Shown in pieces: positions 17,006 through 24,997 of a stretch of DNA of 64,000 nucleotides. The position numbers and the translations under genes were made by a program. The stretch is from the NCBI RefSeq assembly GCF_026810505.1, contig NZ_CP101750.1:8544515-8608514 (forward strand). The letters run 5' to 3'. Source of the stretch: Streptomyces sp. Je 1-369 (GTDB taxonomy: Bacteria > Actinomycetota > Actinomycetes > Streptomycetales > Streptomycetaceae). The first letter of the stretch is position 1; the number at the start of each line of letters is the position of its first letter. A model generated the notes under the pieces. It saw only the letters and a list, made by a program, of their open reading frames with translations. It ran no database searches and was not told the DNA's origin.

Positions 17006-17392
17006 ATGCACGACACCCCGCTGGCACAGCTCAGCTCCGGAAAGTATCTGCTGGTCAGCACCTACCGGAAAGACGGCACCCTGGTGCCGACCCCCGTCTG
17101 GGTCGTCGAGGACGACGGCGCCCTCGGCATCTGGACGCCCGGCGAATCCTGGAAGGTGAAGCGGATCCGCAGGCGCGCGGACGTCATGGTCGGCCCGTGC
17201 GACCGGCGGGGCAGACCGACCGGCGAGCAGGTGCCCGCCACCGCCGAGATCTGCACGCCCGACGTCACCGCCCGCTATCGCACCCTCATCCTGCACAAGT
17301 ACGGGGTGCCCGGCTTCCTCACGCTCTTCGGCAGCCGGATCCGCCGAGGTCTGAAGGGCACGGTCGGGGTGCGCATCACACTCTCGCGCTGA
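17006..17392 (+). CDS. PPOX-class (F420/FMN) oxidoreductase
   Basis: A 128-residue split-barrel flavin- or F420-binding protein. The sequence SGKYLLVSTYRKDGTLVPTPVWVV (region about residues 11-34) followed by KVKRIRRRADVMVGPCDRRG matches the PPOX class F420-dependent family found across actinobacteria. Such enzymes reduce heme precursors, fatty acids or xenobiotics; this one has no identifying substrate clue. It is divergent from the CGNR regulator and overlaps the next gene tail-to-tail by 17 bases. Confidence 0.85.
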   Translation: MHDTPLAQLSSGKYLLVSTYRKDGTLVPTPVWVVEDDGALGIWTPGESWKVKRIRRRADVMVGPCDRRGRPTGEQVPATAEICTPDVTARYRTLILHKYGVPGFLTLFGSRIRRGLKGTVGVRITLSR

Positions 17393-18419
17393 GAACCTGT
17401 CCGGCGGCGGGCGCCACCTCGGCCCGGAACGCGACCACCATGTCGCGAGCGTGCCGCAGTCCCATGCCGTCGAAGTCCGCCTCCAGGAGTTTCAGCTCGG
17501 CGAGCGTCGCCGCCCGGGGACGCCCGAGCCGCGCCCGGCACTTGGTGAGGCCCAGCCGGGACAGCGCGGTGCCGCGCGGCTCCCGCATCGCGGTGAACTC
17601 GTCGAGGGCGACGGCGTACGTCTCGCGAGCCGCCTCGTACCGCCCTGCGCGGTACAGGACGTTCCCGCGCATCTTGTGGTTGTAGGCGAGCGCGCTCGCC
17701 AGGTCCATGGCCCGGCACACGGCCTCCGCCTCGGAGAGCAGCGCCAGGGCGCGGTCCGGATCGCCCCGCAGGGACAGCACGTCGGCCACGCCCCGCAGCG
17801 ACCAGGCGCGCCCCCGCGCGTCGTCCGCGTCGGTCGCGATCCGCACCGACTCCTCGAACAGCTCCAAGGCTTTCGCGTGATCGCCGCGGTTGCGGTGCAT
17901 CTGCGCTATCCCGGTCATGGCCCACACCATGTGCCGCGCCTCGCCGTGCGCCCGGCCCTGTTCGAGCAGCTCCTCGTGGAGCGCGGCGACGGCCGCGTAA
18001 TCCCCCTGGATGCGTCCCGTCTCGGCGAGACCCGCGAGCGCGTAGCCGTGCGCGAGCCGGTCACCGCTGCCCGAGGCCAGCTCCACGGAGTGGGCGAGCA
18101 GCCGCCGCGCGAGCCGCAGCGCCCCGCACTGCCGCGCGAGGGTGCCGCCGCTCCACAGCGCCCACGCCATGGCGCCCTCGTCCCCCGCGGCGCGGGCGCT
18201 GCGGTAGCTCTGCCGCCAGGCGGCGCCCGCGTCGTCGACCCGGCCGAGCCGCCTGCTCGCCTCCGCGAGCGCCAGCGCCGCGCGCGCCCGCTCGGCGGCG
18301 CCACCCGCCCGGGACAGCGCACGGCCCGCCGACGCGCGCACGTCCTCGTACGAGGAGTTCACGCTCAGCTCCGAGCCCAGCTCGCCCTGGTACTCCGGGG
18401 CGAATGCCTTGACGTACAT
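17376..18419 (-). CDS. Tetratricopeptide-repeat protein
   Basis: A 347-residue soluble protein made almost entirely of TPR helices, e.g. RGDHAKALELFEESVRIA (about 180) and AGRYEAARETYAVALDEF (about 265). There is no HTH, signal peptide or catalytic motif, so it is a protein-protein scaffold or peptide sensor. The ATG at 18419 has AAAGGCG upstream. It lies 110 bases after the HTH protein gene on the same strand and may be expressed with it. Confidence 0.8.
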   Translation of the reverse strand: MYVKAFAPEYQGELGSELSVNSSYEDVRASAGRALSRAGGAAERARAALALAEASRRLGRVDDAGAAWRQSYRSARAAGDEGAMAWALWSGGTLARQCGALRLARRLLAHSVELASGSGDRLAHGYALAGLAETGRIQGDYAAVAALHEELLEQGRAHGEARHMVWAMTGIAQMHRNRGDHAKALELFEESVRIATDADDARGRAWSLRGVADVLSLRGDPDRALALLSEAEAVCRAMDLASALAYNHKMRGNVLYRAGRYEAARETYAVALDEFTAMREPRGTALSRLGLTKCRARLGRPRAATLAELKLLEADFDGMGLRHARDMVVAFRAEVAPAAGQVLSARV

Positions 18420-18529
18420 GGATGCGACGCCTTTCGATCGTCCGGTAAAACGGCATGATCAAAAAGCTATGAGCAGGGCCTGGGGTGGCGAATCCCTCCA
18501 GGTACGGGTCCTCGCGTACGACTCGAGTG

Positions 18530-19639
18530 CTACGGGCGGGGGGCCTGGTCAGACTCGGGACGTACGGTCGCGGTCCGGAGAGCGGTGATGCACGCGCCGA
18601 TGGCCTGCTGGAGGTCCTCGAGGCGCTTGACCATGTCGTCCTCGTAGATGTCGTCGATGTCATCGACGTCGTCGAACGTCAGCTCCTCGAAGACCTTCGT
18701 GGCCTTCTGCAGGCTGCTGTAGAACTTCGCGCGCCGCTCCTGCACCCGCAGCTCCGGGTTGCTCTGGACGGTCTGCGCCACGAGGTCGCGCACGGTGTCG
18801 TACGCCTCGCGCGCCCACTCGCCGGACTCCTCGCCCTCGTCCAGCTCGTCGATGAGCGACAGGTGGCGCTCGGCCTCCTCGCGCAGCTCGGCCGGGGCGT
18901 CGATCATCTGCCCGGCAGGAGTCTTTACCTGGCCCTTCTCGACGATCTGGCGGACGTAGTCGACGCGGTCACCGGCCTTGGACTCGGCGGCCACGGCCTT
19001 CTTGAGGTCGTCGGTGCGGACGATGTCGCGGACCAGCTCGGTGCGGAGCGCCGGGTCCTCGTCGAGGCGGTCCATCAGGGCCTTGCGGGCCGCCTCCGCG
19101 GTCCCGGGGTCGGCGAGGATCGCCGCACGCAGCGCGGTGGGGTTCTCCGCGACCTCCAGGGCCTTGGTGGGGCGGATGCCCTCGGCCTCGGCGGCCTCCG
19201 TGATCGCCTCGCCGCGCTGGGTGAGGGCGCTGGAGCGTGCGCTGTAGTACGACAACCAGACGTCGGCGTCCGGCAGTTCGACGTCCATGCCGGGGGAGAG
19301 CGCCTCGAAGTGCGGGACCATCCCGTCGTCGGCGGCCTTGTCCCACGCCTTGTAGTAGCGCATGACGCGGTCGGCCGAGCAGCCCGCGAGCTCCGCGAAC
19401 TCCTTGGCGGAGATCTTCGGCGTCTCGCCCGCGCTCTGCCCGCCGGGCCGCACGCTGCGGGCGACCTTGAGACCGAAGGCCCAGCCGCCGGTGCGCGCGT
19501 AGACCCCGAAGTCGCGGGCGTCCTCGGCGATCAGGGCGGCCGTGTCGGCGGTGGCCTCGGCGGACGCGGCGTCTTCCTGGGACGGGACGGCCTCCTGGGA
19601 CGGGACGTCTTCCTGGGACGGAACGATGGCTACGGTCAC
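18530..19639 (-). CDS. HTH-containing acidic protein with PSQED repeats, unknown function
   Basis: 369 residues. Residues 7-23 carry three copies of VPSQE(D/A), encoded by near-identical 15-18-base repeats. Residues about 65-95 (KISAKEFAELAGCSADRVMRYYKAW) look like a helix-turn-helix, followed by a long charged helical region and an acidic stretch FDDVDDIDDIYEDDMVKRLEDLQQ near residue 330. It is probably a DNA-binding or nucleoid-type protein; I cannot name it. GTG 19639 has CAGGAG eight bases upstream. The 15-bp palindrome at 19679-19693 sits in its promoter. Confidence 0.75.
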   Translation of the reverse strand: MTVAIVPSQEDVPSQEAVPSQEDAASAEATADTAALIAEDARDFGVYARTGGWAFGLKVARSVRPGGQSAGETPKISAKEFAELAGCSADRVMRYYKAWDKAADDGMVPHFEALSPGMDVELPDADVWLSYYSARSSALTQRGEAITEAAEAEGIRPTKALEVAENPTALRAAILADPGTAEAARKALMDRLDEDPALRTELVRDIVRTDDLKKAVAAESKAGDRVDYVRQIVEKGQVKTPAGQMIDAPAELREEAERHLSLIDELDEGEESGEWAREAYDTVRDLVAQTVQSNPELRVQERRAKFYSSLQKATKVFEELTFDDVDDIDDIYEDDMVKRLEDLQQAIGACITALRTATVRPESDQAPRP

Positions 19640-19678
19640 AGAGGTGCTCCTGGGTGTCACAGGCGTACGAAGGTTGAC

Positions 19679-19693
19679 GCGATACTTTATCGC
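19679..19693. promoter_or_regulatory. Palindrome GCGATA-CTT-TATCGC in promoter of HTH gene
   Basis: A perfect 6-bp inverted repeat with 3-base spacer, in an A/T-rich patch 40 bases upstream of the HTH protein start and 130 bases before the M13 peptidase. Read on the minus strand it overlaps a possible -10 (TAAAGT). Candidate binding site for the neighbouring HTH protein. Confidence 0.45.
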
Positions 19694-19823
19694 TCCTATT
19701 GAGATGTTTTGCGCGCGAGTTGGCGTACCGCGGGGCCGCCCGGGAGCAGCTCGCTGTTCGCTCCGCGCCGAACGGCCCCCGCGGCCCGTCGTGCCGGGGG
19801 GACCCCTCGCATAGGCTGCCCGG

Positions 19824-21791
19824 ATGAGCATTCTGGATGACGCCCGCCCGGGCATGAACCCCGAGATCCGGCCGCAGGACGATCTCTTCGGCCACGTCAA
19901 CGGCGTCTGGCTGGACACCGCAAGGATTCCCGACGACCGCTCCAGCTGGGGCCCCTTCGTGGAGCTGGCCGACACCGCGGAGCAACAGGTCAAGACGATC
20001 ATCCAGGAACTGGCCGAGGAGGTCTCGGCAGGCCGGGGCGAGGTCTCCGAGGACGCCCGGAAGATCGCCGCGCTGTACGCCTCCTTCATGGACGAGGAGA
20101 CCATCGCCGCCCGCGGCCTCGCCCCGGCTCAGCCGCTGCTCGACGAGGCCGCGGCCGTGTCGGACACCCGGGAGCTCGCGGCCTTCATCGGCCGCTTCGA
20201 GCGGATCGGCGGCTCCGGCCTCTTCGGCGCGTACGTCGACACGGACGACCGCGACTCCGACCGCTACCTCTTCAACATCCTCCAGGGCGGACTCGGCCTC
20301 CCCGACGAGTCGTACTACCGCGAGGACAAGTTCACCGAGATCCGCGAGAAGTACGTCGCGTACCTCACCGAGCTCCTCACCCTCGGCAAGCACGCCGACC
20401 CGGCGACCGCCGCGCGGACCGTCCTCGCCGTGGAGACGAAGCTCGCCGCGGGCCACTGGGAGCGCGCCGAGACCCGCGACGTCCTCAAGACGTACAACCT
20501 CACCACCGCCGACGAGCTCACCGCGCTGGCTCCGGAGTTCGACTGGCACGGCTACGCCACCGCGCTCGGTGGCTCGGACGCCACCATCGCGGAGACCTGC
20601 GTCCGCCAGCCGTCCTACCTCACCCACCTCTCCACGCTCCTCGTCGAGGTGCCGATCGAGCAGTGGCGGGACTGGCTGCTCACGCGCGTGCTGCGTGCCT
20701 GCTCGCCGTACCTCACGGACGAGTTCGTGCGGAACAACTTCGAGTTCTACGGCCGCACCCTCAACGGCACCCCGGAGATGCGGGCCCGCTGGAAGCGCGC
20801 GGTCGCGTTCGTGGAGGGCTCCATCGGCGAGGCCGTCGGCAAGCAGTACGTCGCGCGGCACTTCCCGCCGGCCTCCAAGGCCAAGATGGACGACCTCGTC
20901 GCCCACCTCCTCGAGGCCTACCGGCAGTCGATCGCCCGCCTCGACTGGATGACCGACGACACGAAGGAGCGCGCGTACGACAAGCTCGCGACCTTCCGCC
21001 CGAAGATCGGCTACCCGGACACCTTCCGCGACTACTCCGCGCTGCAGGTCTCGCCCGACGACCTCCTCGGCAACGCGCAGGCGGCGGCCGCGTTCGAGTC
21101 CGACCGGGAGCTCGGCAAGATCGGGTCGCCGGTCGACCGCGACGAGTGGTTCATGCTGCCGCAGACGGTCAACGCGTACTACAACCCGGGCACCAACGAG
21201 ATCTGCTTCCCCGCGGGCATCCTGCAGAAGCCGTTCTTCTCGCCCGACGCCGACCCGGCGGAGAACTACGGCGGCATCGGCGCGGTCATCGGCCACGAGA
21301 TCGGCCACGGCTTCGACGACCAGGGCGCGCAGTACGACGGCGCGGGCAACCTCAACGACTGGTGGACCGCCGACGACAAGACCGCGTTCGAGGCGAAGTC
21401 GAAGGCGCTCGTCAAGCAGTACGACGCCTTCTCGCCCCGCAACCTCCCCGGCGAGTTCGTCAACGGCTCCCTCACCGTCGGCGAGAACATCGGCGACCTC
21501 GGCGGCCTCACCATCGGCCACACCGCCTACCTCATCGCCCTCGACGGGGCGCCGATGCCCGAGAGCGACGGCATGACGGGGTCGCAGCGGCTCTTCAAGA
21601 ACTGGGCGTACTGCTGGCGGACCAAGCGCCGCAAGGAGCAGGAGCAGCAGTACCTGACGATCGACCCGCATTCGCCGCCGGAGTTCCGCGCCAACATCGT
21701 CCGCAACCTCGACGAGTTCCACGAGGCGTTCGGCACGGCGGAGGGCGACGGGCTGTGGCTGGACCCGTCGGAGCGCGTACGGATCTGGTGA
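19824..21791 (+). CDS. M13-family zinc metallopeptidase
   Basis: Neprilysin/PepO-like endopeptidase of 655 residues, the usual length of bacterial cytosolic M13 members. The zinc site HEIGHGFDDQG is near residue 490 with the third ligand motif ENIGDLGG about 60 residues later; substrate-groove NAYYNPGTNEICFP precedes it. No signal peptide or membrane anchor is present, so it acts in the cytoplasm, unless exported by another route. It degrades peptides. The ATG at 19824 has only a weak ribosome site. The gene is transcribed alone. Confidence 0.95.
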   Translation: MSILDDARPGMNPEIRPQDDLFGHVNGVWLDTARIPDDRSSWGPFVELADTAEQQVKTIIQELAEEVSAGRGEVSEDARKIAALYASFMDEETIAARGLAPAQPLLDEAAAVSDTRELAAFIGRFERIGGSGLFGAYVDTDDRDSDRYLFNILQGGLGLPDESYYREDKFTEIREKYVAYLTELLTLGKHADPATAARTVLAVETKLAAGHWERAETRDVLKTYNLTTADELTALAPEFDWHGYATALGGSDATIAETCVRQPSYLTHLSTLLVEVPIEQWRDWLLTRVLRACSPYLTDEFVRNNFEFYGRTLNGTPEMRARWKRAVAFVEGSIGEAVGKQYVARHFPPASKAKMDDLVAHLLEAYRQSIARLDWMTDDTKERAYDKLATFRPKIGYPDTFRDYSALQVSPDDLLGNAQAAAAFESDRELGKIGSPVDRDEWFMLPQTVNAYYNPGTNEICFPAGILQKPFFSPDADPAENYGGIGAVIGHEIGHGFDDQGAQYDGAGNLNDWWTADDKTAFEAKSKALVKQYDAFSPRNLPGEFVNGSLTVGENIGDLGGLTIGHTAYLIALDGAPMPESDGMTGSQRLFKNWAYCWRTKRRKEQEQQYLTIDPHSPPEFRANIVRNLDEFHEAFGTAEGDGLWLDPSERVRIW

Positions 21792-21815
21792 GGCACGCCC
21801 TTCTCGCGGGTTCCC

Positions 21816-22673
21816 TCAGCTGAGGAACGGCCCGGTCGCCGCCACGAACGCGGCCGGGTCGTCCAGCCAGGGGAAGTGCGCGGCGCCGGACTGCACCACC
21901 AGTCCGGCGCCCGGGAACAGCCCCGCGAGCTCGGCCATCGCGGGCGGCGGCGAGTTCAGGTCGGCCTCCCCGGCGAGCACCAGCACCGGGCACCCCAGCC
22001 GTGCGAGCGCGGCCCGCGTGCCCTCCGGGTCGTAGGCGCCATCGGCCCCGAACACGGCGGCCGCCTCGTCGTTGCGCTGCCCGTCCTCGGCGGCCCGATG
22101 GGTCTGTGCCGCCTCGTCCCAGCGGCCATAGGCGAACGGCGCGATGGCCTCGAAGGCCTCGGCCGTCGCCCGGCCGCCCACGATCGCCTCCAGGGCGGCG
22201 AAGGCCACCGGAAACCACGGCTCGTTCCGGCGCAGCAGCGCAGTCTCGCGCCGTACGGAGCCGTCGATGGCGATGCCGACGGCCAGCACACTCGGCGTGA
22301 TCAGCGCCAGCCTGCCGACGCGCTCCGGATGACGGGCCGCGTAGAGCACCGCGAGATTGGTTCCGGCGGAGTGCGCCAGCAGATCCAGCGTCTCCAGACC
22401 GAGGTGTACGCGCAGCGCCTCCACGTCGGCCACGAGACGGTCGCAGCGGTACGAGGAGCGGTCCTCCGGTACGGCGGAGCGGCCGGTGCCGCGCAGCTCA
22501 AGCATGAGCAGCGGCCGCCGCGCGGCAAGACCCCCGAGGTCACCGAGGTACGCGGAATCCTGCATCGGGCCGCCCGGCAGACAGATCACGGGGGTGCCCC
22601 CGCCGCCCCCGACGACGCGGTAGGCGAGCTCGGTTCCGTCAGGCGCGGCAAAGGTGGGCATGGCCGTGACCAT
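21816..22673 (-). CDS. Alpha/beta hydrolase
   Basis: A 285-residue alpha/beta-hydrolase close to proline iminopeptidase-like S33 enzymes: oxyanion segment CLPGGPMQDSAYLG, nucleophile elbow LLAHSAGTNLA (Ser in A-H-S-A-G rather than canonical G-x-S-x-G), acid around GEADLNSPP and catalytic His in SGAAHFPWLDDP. The substrate is unknown. ATG 22673 is used; a second in-frame ATG twelve bases downstream is equally likely. Convergent with the M13 peptidase gene, divergent from the VOC gene. Confidence 0.85.
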   Translation of the reverse strand: MVTAMPTFAAPDGTELAYRVVGGGGGTPVICLPGGPMQDSAYLGDLGGLAARRPLLMLELRGTGRSAVPEDRSSYRCDRLVADVEALRVHLGLETLDLLAHSAGTNLAVLYAARHPERVGRLALITPSVLAVGIAIDGSVRRETALLRRNEPWFPVAFAALEAIVGGRATAEAFEAIAPFAYGRWDEAAQTHRAAEDGQRNDEAAAVFGADGAYDPEGTRAALARLGCPVLVLAGEADLNSPPPAMAELAGLFPGAGLVVQSGAAHFPWLDDPAAFVAATGPFLS

Positions 22674-22832
22674 GTCAGCAGCGTGGACCCGGAGCAATCG
22701 AATTACCGGGCCTTTCGAGCCACCCGACGCAGGGCCTAAGTCCCACAGGTCCGTGCGGAAGGTCCCGGTACGCGAGCTTCCGTTTGCGGAACCACACGCG
22801 GGACGGCACATACCGGGTGAGAAGAGAGCGCT

Positions 22833-23789
22833 GTGCAAAGGGACATCGACATGGACAGAGACCGGGAGCGGCGGGCCCGGAGCGAGGCACCGGCTCCGAG
22901 CGCGCACGGCCGGGACAGGACGGCTCGACGCGTCTGGACCCGCGACGGTTCGGCGCGCAGGGCCGGAGGCACCCGCCTGATCCCGACCGGCGCCCGCAAG
23001 CCGGCCACGTCCGGTGGCAGCCTGCCGCCGACCCTCGGGAAGGCGCGCGGCGCACCCTGCTGGCTGAGCCTTGCCTCGCGGGACATCCGGGCCGCCGAGG
23101 AGTTCTACAGCCGGGTGCTCGGCTGGTGCCACGTGCCGCTGCTCGGCTCGCCGCGCCGGCCGCGGTCCCTCGCCCTGCAGAGCGGCAGGCCGGTCGGCAC
23201 GCTCAGCGAGACCGCGTCGGACCTGGGCATCTACGCGGGCTGGATGCCGTACTTCGCCGTCGACGACGTGGACGTCACGGTGGCCAGGCTCCATGAGCGC
23301 GGCGCGACCGTGGCGGTCGGCCCGCTGGCGACGAGTGCCGGACGCGTCGTGGTGGCGGCGGGCCCCGACGACGCCGTGTTCGGACTGCGCGAGCAGGCTC
23401 CCGACGAGCACTGGACGGTGGGCGAGGGACCGGTCGCCCGGCTCGAACTCCTCACGCGGGACATCTTCGCCGCGGCCCTCTTCTACGGGGGCGCGCTCGG
23501 CTGGGCGGACTCCTCCTGCGACTGCTGCGAGGTGGAGTACGCCGACGGGCGGATCCTGGTCCGCGACGGGCTGCGCACCGTCGCCGCGCTGCGGGACGGC
23601 ACCCCGCCGGGCTTCGAGGGCCGGCACCGCTGGCACGCGTGCTTCCGCGTGCCCGACGTCGACTCCGCCGCCGCTGCCGCGGTGGGCTGGGGCGGCCGGG
23701 TGATCACCCCGCCACAGGGGCCGGCGCACCGGCGCGAGGCCGTCCTCGCAGACCGCGAAGGCATCCCGTTCACGGTGGTGGCGAGCTGA
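22833..23789 (+). CDS. Double VOC (glyoxalase-fold) protein
   Basis: 318 residues with two VOC modules (about 78-190 and 200-315) after a 60-residue Arg-rich N-terminal extension. The first begins PCWLSLASRDIRAAEEFYSRVLGW and the second RLELLTRDIFAAALFYGGALGW (given as regions). Metal ligands of glyoxalase I are poorly kept, so it is more likely a binding or resistance-type protein. GTG 22833 follows GAGAAGAGAG; ATG 22851 with AAAGGGAC is an alternative. The sigma-factor gene starts 33 bases after it, suggesting cotranscription. Confidence 0.75.
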   Translation: MQRDIDMDRDRERRARSEAPAPSAHGRDRTARRVWTRDGSARRAGGTRLIPTGARKPATSGGSLPPTLGKARGAPCWLSLASRDIRAAEEFYSRVLGWCHVPLLGSPRRPRSLALQSGRPVGTLSETASDLGIYAGWMPYFAVDDVDVTVARLHERGATVAVGPLATSAGRVVVAAGPDDAVFGLREQAPDEHWTVGEGPVARLELLTRDIFAAALFYGGALGWADSSCDCCEVEYADGRILVRDGLRTVAALRDGTPPGFEGRHRWHACFRVPDVDSAAAAAVGWGGRVITPPQGPAHRREAVLADREGIPFTVVAS

Positions 23790-23821
23790 GTCCGCGGGCG
23801 GGGACGCCGAACAGCCGAGTC

Positions 23822-24751
23822 ATGCAAGCCGAGCACATGGGGAATCAGACGATGTTTCTTCGGCAGAAGGGCGTCGCCGACGCCGTCGACGATGCCGTGG
23901 AGCCGATACGGCGGACGCGCGACGAGATCGTGGGACTGCCCCGCGTCGCGGAGGCCGACCAGGTCGCACCGAAGGACGCCCGCGAGCTGTCGAAGCTCTT
24001 CTTCGACCGGCTCCACACCCTTGAGGAGGGATCGCCCGACTACCTGTACGCGCGCAACACCCTGATCGAGATGAACCTCTCCCTGGTCCACTACGTGGCC
24101 GGCCGCTTTCGCAACCGTGGCAACGGGCAGCTGGAGGACATCGTCCAGGTCGGGACCGTCGGGCTGATCAAGGCGATCGACCGGTTCGACAGGAGCCGCG
24201 GCTTCGAGTTCGTGTCGTTCGCCGTCCCCTGCATCCTCGGGGAGATCAAGCGACACTTCCGTGACACCAGCTGGGCCGTCCACGTGCCGCGCAGGCTCAA
24301 GGAACTCCGCACCGAACTGGTCAGGGCCCGGGAGCAGCTGTTCGCCGTGCTCGGCCGTGAGCCGACCGTCCGTGAACTCGCGGAGGACCTGTCGGTCACC
24401 GAGGAGCAGGTCCTCGAGGTGATCGTGGCCGCCAACGGGTACGCGGCCGGTTCCCTGGACTCCCAGCACGGGGGGAGCGACGACGGCACCACGCACAAGA
24501 ACAACCGCTCGCTCGCCGACATCATGGGGGAGCCGGACCCTGCCATGGAGGTCATCGAGAACATCCACGCCCTCGCCCCGCTCCTCGCGGAGCTCGACGA
24601 ACGGGAGCGCCGCATCATCGAGATGCGGTTCGGCCAGGAGATGACGCAGGCCGAGATCGGCAGCGTCATGGGCATCTCGCAGATGCACGTGTCGCGGCTG
24701 CTGTCCAAGACGCTGGCCCGGCTGCGCACGGGGATGCTCGCGCACGAGTAG
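23822..24751 (+). CDS. RNA polymerase sigma factor, SigB/SigF/SigG subfamily
   Basis: Alternative sigma factor of the stress/sporulation group, up to 309 residues. Region 2 contains DIVQVGTVGLIKAIDRFD (about 108-125) and GFEFVSFAVPCILGEIKRHF; region 3 REPTVRELAEDLSVTEEQV; region 4 MTQAEIGSVMGISQMHVSRLL. Such factors are normally held by RsbW-type anti-sigma kinases and freed by STAS antagonists; no anti-sigma gene adjoins it here. Start codon is uncertain: ATG 23822, 23837 or 23852, the last having GGGGA nine bases upstream and giving the usual family length. Confidence 0.92.
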   Translation: MQAEHMGNQTMFLRQKGVADAVDDAVEPIRRTRDEIVGLPRVAEADQVAPKDARELSKLFFDRLHTLEEGSPDYLYARNTLIEMNLSLVHYVAGRFRNRGNGQLEDIVQVGTVGLIKAIDRFDRSRGFEFVSFAVPCILGEIKRHFRDTSWAVHVPRRLKELRTELVRAREQLFAVLGREPTVRELAEDLSVTEEQVLEVIVAANGYAAGSLDSQHGGSDDGTTHKNNRSLADIMGEPDPAMEVIENIHALAPLLAELDERERRIIEMRFGQEMTQAEIGSVMGISQMHVSRLLSKTLARLRTGMLAHE

Positions 24752-24818
24752 GGCGGACGGCGCGTGCCGGGTGCGCCGTCCACGACGTGCACCCGGCATG
24801 CCGCCCGCCCACTGCGGC

Positions 24819-24878
24819 GGTTCACGGGTAAGTCGTTCACTGGGAAGCCGTTCACGGGCAAGCCGTTCATGGGCAAGT
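24819..24878. repeat. Four tandem 15-bp repeats (CGTTCACGGGCAAGC-type)
   Basis: Units start at 24819, 24834, 24849 and 24864 and differ by one to three bases. They lie after the sigma-factor gene in a 245-base gap. The period is a multiple of three, so frames stay open on both strands, but no ribosome site supports translation. Confidence 0.85.
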
Positions 24879-24885
24879 CACCGAA

Positions 24886-24911
24886 AGGTAACTGGTCTTG
24901 CCTCGTTACCT
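24886..24911. promoter_or_regulatory. Inverted repeat AGGTAAC-N12-GTTACCT
   Basis: Perfect 7-bp arms at 24886-24892 and 24905-24911, directly after the tandem repeats and 87 bases before the metallophosphoesterase start. Candidate operator for that gene. The arm sequence resembles the half-site of the CGNR operator at 16951, which may be coincidence. Confidence 0.4.
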
Positions 24912-24997
24912 CATCAACGGATCCTAGCGTCACGGGAGTTCACGCCGGGCAGCAGCACGCCCCGTAGGCCCGGCCAGAGGCAAGGATCCGGACCCCC

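Noticed and set aside
24764..24967. 67-codon frame with FTGK repeats after the sigma factor gene
   Set aside because: The open frame results from 15-bp DNA repeats; there is no ribosome site and no conserved feature.
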